Assembly: GCF_019797745.1 (NCBI RefSeq)
Contig: NZ_VOSI01000001.1
Span: 742,928 to 806,927 of the forward strand
Direction: 5' to 3'
From: Edaphocola aurantiacus
GTDB lineage: Bacteria; Bacteroidota; Bacteroidia; Chitinophagales; Chitinophagaceae
DNA length: 64,000 nucleotides
The translations under genes and the position numbers were made by a program. The stretch's first letter is position 1; every line of letters starts with the position of its first letter. Below, piece after piece: positions 49,471 to 57,311 of this stretch. Under the pieces are notes generated by a model, which saw only the letters and a list, made by a program, of their open reading frames with translations, did not search any database and had not been told where the DNA came from.

Positions 49471-51099
49471 TTATACCTGGAATACTCCGGCTTTCCATTC
49501 CCTGTTGATCGGCGCATTGTTAGCGGCCTTAATTCCTTCTGCAATCACTTTACGCGTATCCAGCGGATCAATGATATCATCTACCCACAGGCGGGAAGCT
49601 GCATAATACGGAGTAGTTTGTTTATTATACTTGTCCGTAATTTCTTTCAGCAGTGCCTGCTCTTTTTCCGGATCAATGGTTTCACCTTTTGCTTTCAGAG
49701 AAGCCACCTGGATCTGCAACAGCGTTTTTGCGGCCTGCTCGCCACCCATTACCGCAACTTTGGCATTAGGCCATGCATATATAAAGCGTGGATCGTAAGC
49801 CTTACCACACATAGCATAGTTGCCGGCACCATAGGAGTTACCAATGATGATCGTGATCTTAGGCACTACAGAGTTTGCTACAGCATTCACCATCTTGGCA
49901 CCATCTTTAGTAATACCGGAATGCTCACTGCGCGTACCTACCATAAAGCCGGTCACATCCTGCAAAAAGACCAATGGTATTTTTTTCTGGTTACAGTTCT
50001 GGATAAAACGGGCTGCTTTATCGGCACTGTCACCATAGATTACCCCACCCAGCTGCATTTCTTTCTTACCGCTCTTTACAATCGTACGCTGGTTGGCCAC
50101 AATACCTACTGCCCATCCGTCTACACGGGCATAACCACATACAATGGTTTTACCGTAATCTTGTTTGAACTGATCGAATTGTGAATTATCTACAATGCGC
50201 TCAATGATCTCAACAACATCATAAGGTTTATTGTTCTCTGCACTCACCAGGCCACAGATCTCTTTAGGATCTTTCAATGGCAGCGCCGGTTTTGCACGGT
50301 CAAATCCTGCTTCTTCCGGTTTACCCAGTTTATCTACAATTCTTTTTACCTGATCCAGGCATTCCTGCTCGGTATCAAATTTATAATCGGCAATACCGCT
50401 GATCTCTGTATGTGTAGTCGCACCACCCAGGGTTTCCTGGTCTGCATCTTCACCGATCGCCGCTTTTACCAGGTATGGTCCGGCCAGGAAGATAGAGGCA
50501 TTACCGTTTACCATCAGCGTCTCATCGCTCATGATCGGCAGGTAAGCACCACCAGCCACACAGCTACCGGTTACTGCTGCAATCTGGGTAATACCCATAG
50601 CACTCATCTGTGCATTATTTCTGAAAATACGTCCGAAATGCTCCTTATCCGGGAAAATCTCGTCCTGCATGGGCAGATAAACACCGGCACTATCCACGAT
50701 ATAGATCACCGGCAGGCGGTTTTCCATCGCAATCTCTTGCAGGCGCAGGTTTTTCTTACCCGTAATAGGGAACCAGGCTCCGGCTTTAACCGTATAATCA
50801 TTGGCAATGATCATACACTGACGGCCACTTACATAACCGATACCGGCTACCGTACCACCAGCAGGACAACCGCCATGCTCAGGATACATCTCATAACCGG
50901 CAAAAATACCCAGCTCCAGGAAGTCTGAATCTTTATCTGTCAGGTATTCGATACGCTCACGAGGCGACATTTTGCCTTTGGCTTTTCCTTTTTCGATTGC
51001 TTTCTTTCCACCACCCTCTTCAATCACTGCTTTACGCTGTCTCACCTGGCTGGTGATCAGGCGCATAGCATCTTCATTTTTATTGAATTCTAAATTCAT
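49471..51099 (-). CDS. Acyl-CoA carboxylase, carboxyltransferase (beta) subunit
   Basis: A 542-residue carboxyltransferase of the propionyl/methylcrotonyl-CoA carboxylase beta family. The N-terminal half shows MSPRERIEYLTD, GGTVAGIGYVSGRQCM and YIVDSAGVYLPMQDE. CoA-binding and oxyanion regions are GSCVAGGAYLPIMSDE and, in the C half, TIIIGNSYGAGNYAMCGKAY and WPNAKVAVMGGEQAAKTL. It transfers carboxyl from biotin to an acyl-CoA. The biotin-carrying alpha subunit is not adjacent, so substrate (methylcrotonyl, propionyl or geranyl CoA) cannot be decided; DSAGVYLPMQDEIFPD favours the methylcrotonyl type, used in leucine breakdown. Confidence 0.92.
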   Translation of the reverse strand: MNLEFNKNEDAMRLITSQVRQRKAVIEEGGGKKAIEKGKAKGKMSPRERIEYLTDKDSDFLELGIFAGYEMYPEHGGCPAGGTVAGIGYVSGRQCMIIANDYTVKAGAWFPITGKKNLRLQEIAMENRLPVIYIVDSAGVYLPMQDEIFPDKEHFGRIFRNNAQMSAMGITQIAAVTGSCVAGGAYLPIMSDETLMVNGNASIFLAGPYLVKAAIGEDADQETLGGATTHTEISGIADYKFDTEQECLDQVKRIVDKLGKPEEAGFDRAKPALPLKDPKEICGLVSAENNKPYDVVEIIERIVDNSQFDQFKQDYGKTIVCGYARVDGWAVGIVANQRTIVKSGKKEMQLGGVIYGDSADKAARFIQNCNQKKIPLVFLQDVTGFMVGTRSEHSGITKDGAKMVNAVANSVVPKITIIIGNSYGAGNYAMCGKAYDPRFIYAWPNAKVAVMGGEQAAKTLLQIQVASLKAKGETIDPEKEQALLKEITDKYNKQTTPYYAASRLWVDDIIDPLDTRKVIAEGIKAANNAPINREWKAGVFQV

Positions 51100-51202
51100 A
51101 ATATAATATGTTCAGATATAGATAAATTCGGGGCGTAAGTTACTCTTTTTTTAGCTATTTAAAGATAAGCTCATTTCTGCTGCATCTGTGGAGAAGGAGA
51201 AA

Positions 51203-51230
51203 CAAAAAGGATCGCATAGACATGCGATCC
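51203..51230 (-). terminator. Terminator of the surface-protein gene at 51426
   Basis: A perfect 9-bp stem GGATCGCAT / ATGCGATCC (51209-51230), followed by TTTTTGTTTC on the minus strand. Confidence 0.8.
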
Positions 51231-51263
51231 CTGAGCTGTGAAGAGAAATGATTATATCATTAT

Positions 51264-51282
51264 AAGTATACAAAGTATACTT
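51264..51282. repeat. 19-bp dyad in the intergenic region before the carboxylase gene
   Basis: AAGTATAC / GTATACTT, perfect arms around AAA. It is about 165 bases upstream of the carboxylase start and outside the terminator of the neighbouring gene. The rest of 51100-51425 shows no gene and no consensus promoter. Confidence 0.5.
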
Positions 51283-51425
51283 GCTTTTTTCCATCAGGTG
51301 TAGTGTAATAGCTGTATAGGATTAGCAGGTATTAATTATAGGTGTAGGGATCAGGATCTGCCCTGCCCATATACCCTTAAAGGACAATGGCAGACCTGAT
51401 ATTTTTCATAGATAGTATGTTGCTT

Positions 51426-53195
51426 TTATTGTTTCACTACTTTAACACTCAGCAGTCGTTCCGTTCCGTTTGTAATAATCACCGTATATGTACCCGCTGC
51501 ATAAGCGCCAAGCGCCAGATCGGCTACATCAGCCACAGCCTTTTGCTGTATCAACTGCTTGCCGGTGATATCATATACCTGTATCAATGATCCGCTTTGC
51601 AGCCCTTTAACATGCACCACATCAGGGGTGGGATTAGGATAGAGTACTATAGGCAGATCACCACAATTGGTGCGTACCAGTACCACAGTGCTATAGGTGT
51701 ACTGACCATCCCGGTCAATCATCTTCAGGCGATAATAACCCGAACCTGCTGGTTGCTCATAGGCGAATTCATATGCACTTCCGGCAATATTTTTTGCTGG
51801 TGTGCTACCTACCAGCTTATAGCTGCTTCCGTCCTTGCTATATTCTATCTCGAAACGGTCCAGCGATTGCTCTTCTGCGGTAAGCCAGTTCAATTGTGCA
51901 GCACAGGCCATTGGTTTCCCTGTAAAACTCACAAGCGTTACCGGTAAAGGAGAGTTCGCATCCGGAGACTTGGTAAACCAGCTGCCTGCATCACCGCAAT
52001 TAGTTGCTGTACTGGTCAGCGAGAAACCACGAACATGAATTACAGAGCCACCAACACTACCCGTAATATCGGTACCCGAAGGGCCTGTATTCCAGTTTCC
52101 GTTACCCTGGTATTGCGTAATAAAAGCATTCGGGTCGCCGCCAAATACGGTTGTATATGTACCGCCGTTCGTTGCACTATTATGCTGCAGGTTCATGGTT
52201 ACACCACTACCATTAGTACTGGTGATCTGCCATACGCGGTCCATACCCTCTTCAGGCGCATGAATCACTATACCTCCTATGCTCTGTGCATCAGCATAGT
52301 TTTTAACCCGTACCTGGAAGTTATCGGTTGCGGTACCATCATTGCGCAGGATAGCAGGGGTAAAATCGCGCCCGCCGCTATACGTTTCCGCACGTCCGAT
52401 CGGGAATACAAAGCTGGCCCCGCTGGCCAGTCCTGTCTTTTCTACCGCTCCGGCACAGGCCGTTGTACCATTGGTCAGGAAGTAGGCAGCATCAGGTGCT
52501 ACAGTCGTACTCCAGGTACCATTAGCCGTAAAATCGAAGTTATTATTACCCAGGTTTACATCGCCGCTTACCGCGTCAAACACCAATGTACCTTCTAAAC
52601 GGGTATTGCTGTTGACCAGGTTTACATTATTGGCATTTTTTATATGCATGGAGATATCCATAGCCACATTTCCCCCGTCTATATTCTGAGCAAAATTGCC
52701 GCCGCTGTAAGCTGAAAGACAAGGTGAGCTGCTGAGGTAGCTGGCCGGCACTGCAGGCCGCGGAGCTATAAAGTGTACATTTCCTCCAGGCGTTGTATTG
52801 GCCATAGTTTCATTGTCTGATACAACAGCGGTAGTGGCGTTAGTCCAGGTAGTTCCATAAAAGTTAATCGTCCCTCCGGGCGATACTTTCAGCGTACCAT
52901 TATTAACAAAATCACCATATACACTCAGCACACCACCGCTTTGTACCGTAATATTACCATTATTGATCAGGGCACCGTATACATCGTATACACCCGCAGG
53001 GCCAATCTCTATGCTGCCTGCAGCCGATATGGACTGGTCGCCGCTTGTAGCGCCTGTATAATTTACATACTGGCTGTAGCCTATAGCCCCACCGGTAGTG
53101 CAGGCCCCCTGCTGGCCACTGGCCTTATGAGCAAAAAGAATGGTCATTAATGACAGGCTATAAATAACCGGCCTCCATTTTATGATTTGATTCAT
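51426..53195 (-). CDS. T9SS-secreted surface protein, paralogue A
   Basis: A 589-residue exported protein with a signal peptide ending KASGQ near residue 28. The N-terminal half is a Gly/Asn-rich beta-helix-like region (GGVLSVYGDFVNNGTLKVSP, INFYGTTWTNATTAVVSDN). The middle carries ASFVFPIGRAETYSGGRDF, then a C-terminal Ig-like module (LNWLTAEEQSLDRFEIEYSK) and a T9SS type A sorting domain (LYPNPTPDVVHVKGLQSGS to VIITNGTERLLSVKVVKQ). It aligns along most of its length with the protein at 55262-57124. Not a known enzyme; probably a structural or adhesive surface component. Confidence 0.85.
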   Translation of the reverse strand: MNQIIKWRPVIYSLSLMTILFAHKASGQQGACTTGGAIGYSQYVNYTGATSGDQSISAAGSIEIGPAGVYDVYGALINNGNITVQSGGVLSVYGDFVNNGTLKVSPGGTINFYGTTWTNATTAVVSDNETMANTTPGGNVHFIAPRPAVPASYLSSSPCLSAYSGGNFAQNIDGGNVAMDISMHIKNANNVNLVNSNTRLEGTLVFDAVSGDVNLGNNNFDFTANGTWSTTVAPDAAYFLTNGTTACAGAVEKTGLASGASFVFPIGRAETYSGGRDFTPAILRNDGTATDNFQVRVKNYADAQSIGGIVIHAPEEGMDRVWQITSTNGSGVTMNLQHNSATNGGTYTTVFGGDPNAFITQYQGNGNWNTGPSGTDITGSVGGSVIHVRGFSLTSTATNCGDAGSWFTKSPDANSPLPVTLVSFTGKPMACAAQLNWLTAEEQSLDRFEIEYSKDGSSYKLVGSTPAKNIAGSAYEFAYEQPAGSGYYRLKMIDRDGQYTYSTVVLVRTNCGDLPIVLYPNPTPDVVHVKGLQSGSLIQVYDITGKQLIQQKAVADVADLALGAYAAGTYTVIITNGTERLLSVKVVKQ

Positions 53196-53273
53196 TTTTG
53201 ATTGCTTTTAAAATAAGAAAATAGAAGTGTATGCATGTATTTAACCATATTACATGGCATACGATCCCCTGTA

Positions 53274-53312
53274 CCGGGTTTTCGTTCTATGTCATGCTCG
53301 AACGAAAACCGG
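53274..53312. other. Stem-loop upstream of surface protein A gene
   Basis: GGTTTTCGTTC pairs with GAACGAAAACC around a 12-base loop, with CC/GG pairs beyond a one-base bulge. It is 79 bases upstream of the ATG at 53195 and 120 bases past the stop at 53432. No T tract follows on the minus strand, so a leader or operator structure is more likely than a terminator. 53313-53431 shows no gene. Confidence 0.55.
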
Positions 53313-53431
53313 CAAAAATGTTTAAGGGATAAAAATTTTTGAATTAAGGGCAGATCAACATGATGGTTTTTCAGACTAGCCGGGCAAAAAGTGCCGGATT
53401 ATCGATCATGTATACCCAATGTAGAGAAAGC

Positions 53432-55153
53432 TTATGGCTTCACATATACCGGACCCCCAGTGGTTAAGAAGTACATGGCACCAGAAGGCAATGATGCATC
53501 AGCAACAGCATCTGCAGGCGTATTATATTTAGGCAGGTTTGCAAACACAATATTACCATTGACCGCTGCCCCTTGAGTTTGTGTAGACAGGACGGTCAGT
53601 GCATTCTTTCGTTGTAAACCTGTTCCTGTTCCGACAGTAAACAGTGCTCCGTCTACTGGTTGATTCTGTCTGCCCACTACTGTTCCGTATGCCATACCAG
53701 GAGTTACCATATTATTAAATCCCGCAATCAGTGTCCAACGTGCAGAATCGATATTGTTATCGCCAAATACTGCGCTTGAGCCAAAACCAGAATTTCCATT
53801 TACCGTTCTGTTACCAGTACCGACAACAATAGTATAAGGTGTTTCCACATTATTTAATCTACCGCCAACAATGCTCTGATACCCTGTTGAACGGACCGTA
53901 TTATACTCCCCACCTACTATATTGGCAGTACCAGAATCTTTATTGAAATTTCCCATTACCAGCGAACCGGTTCCTCCAGAAAGGATATTGGTGCTACCAC
54001 CAACTATACTATTATTACAAGATGCCAATGGTCCGCCTACAAAGTTATTTCCACCCAGTACTAAAGATCCCTCGGAACGGTTAACGGTATTATTATAACC
54101 AAATATACCCGAATTAACCGCATTAATTCCAACCGTATTTGAAGAACCTATAGTAAGCGTAGTTCCGGACGCAACTGTATTATTAACACCAGATACGATT
54201 GCCGCTGCTGCTGCAGGACTTACAATATTGTTCTGCCCTGCAACCAGGGTATAGCTGGCTGAGTCGATATTTCCAAAACCGGAAACCGAAGCCTGATACA
54301 CACCTGCAACACTATTATTTGCAATACTATTACCATAGCCGCTCAATACGCTATAAGCGCTGTTAACAATAGTATTCATAGATCCGGATAATGTATTGCC
54401 GGTTCCACTACTACCACTTACGGAGTTATTGATACCGGTTACCAGATTAGCCGTTGCTACGTCAGCATTGAGTGTATTGCTATACCCGCCTACGACGTTT
54501 GCATCGTGTTGCATACCTGCCAGGTTATTATCTGAACCAAATACTGCACTATACGATGACCCAGGGCTTAATGCATTACCACTTCCACTTACAATAGTAT
54601 GATCAGCCGAGTCTCTATTGAAATTACCCCAAACGAAGCTGTTTAACGGTACAGAATTAACATCGAAGCTACCAGCGCCACCCAAAAGACTACCATTCTG
54701 ACTAAAAATAGCTCTGGTGATGCCATTGGTGCCCACCGCCAGATTTTGAGTATCTGTAGTACCCCAGAAATTAGACGCACCTACAGGTGTACCTAAAGTG
54801 GTCGGAGGCACTGTTCCTGCATTGCCTTTCAGCTTCCAGTAACTCGCATCTGTTTTTGTAGTGGTCGTCAGCAGATTCCATTGCCCCTGCCATACTACCA
54901 ATCCGGTATCGAGACCATTTGCACCCGGTGCGTTGCTATAAACAATCATACCTGTAACCGGTGTACCGGCAAGACCCCATACCAGGCGATCTGTCAGGGT
55001 GATACGGGTAGGTAAGAAACCTTTGTTAGTACTCTCCAGTTCCAATAAGGAACCTCCATTAATAGTAACCGGATTGTTACCGAATTTTACTTGTGCGTCA
55101 GCCTTAGCCCATAATCCTGCTGTAACGATCAGTAATAAAGAAAACTTTTTCAT
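53432..55153 (-). CDS. Adhesin-head-like repeat surface protein
   Basis: A 573-residue exported protein from the ATG at 55153, chosen for its signal peptide (MKKFSLLLIVTAGLWAKADAQ); another ATG eight codons upstream is possible. After a module common to Bacteroidota fibre proteins (LELESTNKGFLPTRITLTDR), residues about 140-500 consist of short repeats with the pattern V-x-G-x-x-N-x-V/I (for example TIVSGSGNAL, NIVGGEYNTV, SIVGGRLNNV). This recalls the left-handed beta-roll heads of YadA/Hia trimeric adhesins. There is no coiled-coil stalk, no YadA anchor and no clear T9SS domain; the end is a short SGAMYFLTTGGPVYVKP tail like those of phage fibre proteins. It is flanked on both sides by paralogous T9SS proteins, which may anchor or display it. 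Confidence 0.8.
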   Translation of the reverse strand: MKKFSLLLIVTAGLWAKADAQVKFGNNPVTINGGSLLELESTNKGFLPTRITLTDRLVWGLAGTPVTGMIVYSNAPGANGLDTGLVVWQGQWNLLTTTTKTDASYWKLKGNAGTVPPTTLGTPVGASNFWGTTDTQNLAVGTNGITRAIFSQNGSLLGGAGSFDVNSVPLNSFVWGNFNRDSADHTIVSGSGNALSPGSSYSAVFGSDNNLAGMQHDANVVGGYSNTLNADVATANLVTGINNSVSGSSGTGNTLSGSMNTIVNSAYSVLSGYGNSIANNSVAGVYQASVSGFGNIDSASYTLVAGQNNIVSPAAAAAIVSGVNNTVASGTTLTIGSSNTVGINAVNSGIFGYNNTVNRSEGSLVLGGNNFVGGPLASCNNSIVGGSTNILSGGTGSLVMGNFNKDSGTANIVGGEYNTVRSTGYQSIVGGRLNNVETPYTIVVGTGNRTVNGNSGFGSSAVFGDNNIDSARWTLIAGFNNMVTPGMAYGTVVGRQNQPVDGALFTVGTGTGLQRKNALTVLSTQTQGAAVNGNIVFANLPKYNTPADAVADASLPSGAMYFLTTGGPVYVKP

Positions 55154-55192
55154 GTTTTTAAATTTTTTACTCTTCATGTTTTTATTAGGATG

Positions 55193-55237
55193 CAAAGGTC
55201 TGACGATATCTACTTTCGGCAAACGCTACTTTAGTAG
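55193..55237 (-). promoter_or_regulatory. Promoter and dyad of the adhesin-head-like gene
   Basis: Minus strand -33 TTTG (55220-55223), 19-bp spacer, -7 GACCTTTG (55193-55200, one mismatch). Immediately upstream of the -33 is the dyad CTACTTTAGTAG (55226-55237), the same CTAC-N4-GTAG form as at 57199-57210. An activator bound here would touch the -33. Confidence 0.65.
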
Positions 55238-55261
55238 TAAATTGTGTAGTTATACTCTTTA

Positions 55262-57124
55262 TCAGGGTCCGTAACGTACGACTTTAAGCACTGCTTTGCG
55301 GCGCTGCTGCTGCATAACGACGATATAATATGGTGCTGAAGCATAAGGTCTCATATCAATAGGTTCACAGATCTTTTGCACATCAGTAGTATGTAGTAGT
55401 CTTCCGTCTGTAGTATACAATTGTAACACCTGACCCTTTTCCAGCCCGTTTACATATACCCAGCCATCACTTACCGGATTAGGGAAGGCATGTATCTGAG
55501 TGCAGTCTATATATATCAATAGCGGAGGACTAACCAGAGCAGTACTGTCTTCAAAAACAATACGCAGCTGGTAGCGGTTCAGGTCCTGTAGCGGAAAGGC
55601 ATCATTCATATGATATTTGTTTGCCTCATTGGCTGTATTGGCCATCAGACCAATCAACTCACTGGTACTGCCCGCACTGTCTGCGCTGCGCCATACTTCA
55701 ATACGATTTATGGCAAGATCGTCTAACAGGAGTTGCAGATCAAGATCGACTGTACAGCCCTTACGTTTTATACTAAACTGTAACAAACTGTCTGTACTCA
55801 CGGTATCTTTACGGAACCAGGCATTCTTATTATCACAACCCGCGGCAGTAGTATCAAAGATATAGGCACCCTGTGCAGCAGACGCAATACCAGCATTGCC
55901 CAGACCGGTCCCCAGAGACCGGGGGCCGCCCTTTCCGTTCTTTGTAGCCCTGTCGTCCTTAAACTGCATAATGGTACTGAAGGTTCCTGACGGATTAACA
56001 AAAAGATCATCAATATCATTAGTTAAACCCGTACGATGCATCATGGTAATCGCTACTTCACCACCACCTGTAGTATGTACCCTCCACAGATGATCATGGG
56101 CTGGATCGGACGGGCTACCCGTTGTATACCCTATAGCCTGTACCTGGGCATATGATTTGACATCGGCACGGATGATTTCTATCTGCTCACTTCGATTCTC
56201 CACCGCTATAGGACTAAAGTTGCGTGCGCCGTCGCCGCCCATTTCAGAAAGGCCTATCGGGAACACAAAATTATTACCGGCAGCGACCTGCTCTTTCTGT
56301 ACCATTCCCTTACAGTTAAGGGTATCGATACTATTATTAGTGATCAGGAACGCCTGTCGGGCATCTGGTATAGACCAGTCATAGCCTGCATATTTTTCAA
56401 ATACAAAATCCCGGTCATTTAAGATTATATCTCCATCCGGTACAGCAAAGTCCAGCATACCACTCAGGCGGGTATCGGTTTCTTCCAGGCGAATGTTGTT
56501 TGGATTCGCTACCTGTAATATAATATCCATGGGCACATTACCACCCTTCAGGACTTGTTCAAAATTACCTCCGCTATAATTGTCCATAACACAGGCCGAA
56601 GCCTGTACCGATGCAGAAATTACGGGCCTTGGTGCTGCGAACTGTATCGTGCCGCCTGCAATAGTATCGGGAAAAGGCGCCCCGTCTCCCACTATCGCAT
56701 CTGTATCATTCTTCCATACAGTACCATAGAAAATAATTGTGGCACCGGGCTCTATAAACAGAGACCCCTTGTTATCTACAGATCCATAAATGCTCAGTAC
56801 AGATCCCGATTTCAGTCTCACAATCGCTCCCGGATGTATCGTCAACGAAGCATAAACAGTTACGTTCGAGGTTGCGGAAAGGTACCAGTCGGCAGTAAAT
56901 ATGTTATTCGGATCATTATTCCCATCCAGAATAACCAGGTCACCCAGGGCATAGCTTGCATTGCCCTGTTCTGCAATGCCGGTAAAATGAGCTCCTAAAG
57001 TATCACAGAAAGTCTGCGCATAAAGAGGTACAGCGGTACATAAGCTGATCAGCAATATGCACCACATCAATTTTAAATAACTCTTTATACGAGAAAGAGT
57101 ATACACACTCCGGAAAAAAAACAT
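55262..57124 (-). CDS. Exported surface protein, paralogue B
   Basis: A 620-residue protein from the ATG at 57124, chosen because it lies 25 bases downstream of a consensus -7; a Met at 57067 gives a shorter signal peptide (MWCILLISLCTAVPLYAQ). The body matches paralogue A segment by segment: SVLSIYGSVDNKGSLFIEPG, IFYGTVWKNDTDAIVGD, GGNVPMDIILQVANPNNIRL and NNFVFPIGLSE. The C terminus (HAFPNPVSDGWVYVNGLEKG, then LQLYTTDGRLL) is a T9SS type A-like sorting domain. It has two long insertions relative to A. Gene order B, head-repeat protein, A, all minus strand. Confidence 0.83.
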   Translation of the reverse strand: MFFFRSVYTLSRIKSYLKLMWCILLISLCTAVPLYAQTFCDTLGAHFTGIAEQGNASYALGDLVILDGNNDPNNIFTADWYLSATSNVTVYASLTIHPGAIVRLKSGSVLSIYGSVDNKGSLFIEPGATIIFYGTVWKNDTDAIVGDGAPFPDTIAGGTIQFAAPRPVISASVQASACVMDNYSGGNFEQVLKGGNVPMDIILQVANPNNIRLEETDTRLSGMLDFAVPDGDIILNDRDFVFEKYAGYDWSIPDARQAFLITNNSIDTLNCKGMVQKEQVAAGNNFVFPIGLSEMGGDGARNFSPIAVENRSEQIEIIRADVKSYAQVQAIGYTTGSPSDPAHDHLWRVHTTGGGEVAITMMHRTGLTNDIDDLFVNPSGTFSTIMQFKDDRATKNGKGGPRSLGTGLGNAGIASAAQGAYIFDTTAAGCDNKNAWFRKDTVSTDSLLQFSIKRKGCTVDLDLQLLLDDLAINRIEVWRSADSAGSTSELIGLMANTANEANKYHMNDAFPLQDLNRYQLRIVFEDSTALVSPPLLIYIDCTQIHAFPNPVSDGWVYVNGLEKGQVLQLYTTDGRLLHTTDVQKICEPIDMRPYASAPYYIVVMQQQRRKAVLKVVRYGP

Positions 57125-57148
57125 TTGCAGTAGCTCAGATATACGAAA

Positions 57149-57210
57149 CAAAGATATTAATATTAACAATAATTACTACCTGTAGTAGTACCCTGTTACT
57201 ACAAAAGTAG
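57149..57210 (-). promoter_or_regulatory. Promoter of paralogue B with two CTAC-GTAG dyads
   Basis: Minus strand -7 TATCTTTG (57149-57156), a full consensus match. No TTTG -33 is present; at its place lies TACTACCTGTAGTA (57174-57187, 6-bp arms, centre CT), and 11 bases further CTACAAAAGTAG (57199-57210). A promoter lacking a good -33 with a dyad exactly there suggests activation by a bound regulator. The sites also lie upstream of the divergent kinase gene. Confidence 0.65.
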
Positions 57211-57254
57211 TAGCTGAGATGGCAGTAAACGGCCGCGAGAGCGCTTAACTTTTT

Positions 57255-57270
57255 CTACTTTTACACGTAG
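57255..57270 (+). promoter_or_regulatory. Widely spaced CTAC/GTAG pair upstream of the kinase gene
   Basis: CTAC (57255-57258) and GTAG (57267-57270) spaced by eight bases, 41 bases before the kinase start codon. It fits the half-sites of the neighbouring dyads but with longer spacing. No consensus -7 is seen for the kinase. Confidence 0.4.
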
Positions 57271-57311
57271 TATAGATAGTCCGGTATTTAGCTATACACT
57301 AAAATATTTCT

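Noticed and set aside
49300-50184. Plus-strand open frame of 294 codons
   Set aside because: It lies opposite the acyl-CoA carboxylase gene, crosses the 52-bp palindrome, is rich in Cys, His, Ile and Thr, and has no family features. It is a shadow of the minus-strand gene.
52035-52598. Plus-strand open frame of 187 codons opposite surface protein A
   Set aside because: It is antisense to a well-supported gene and has no recognisable domain; its length reflects the Thr/Gly-rich codon use of the opposite strand.
53432-55153. CRISPR-like or tandem DNA repeats in the head-repeat gene
   Set aside because: The periodicity is at protein level with diverged codons; no constant DNA repeat with unique spacers exists.
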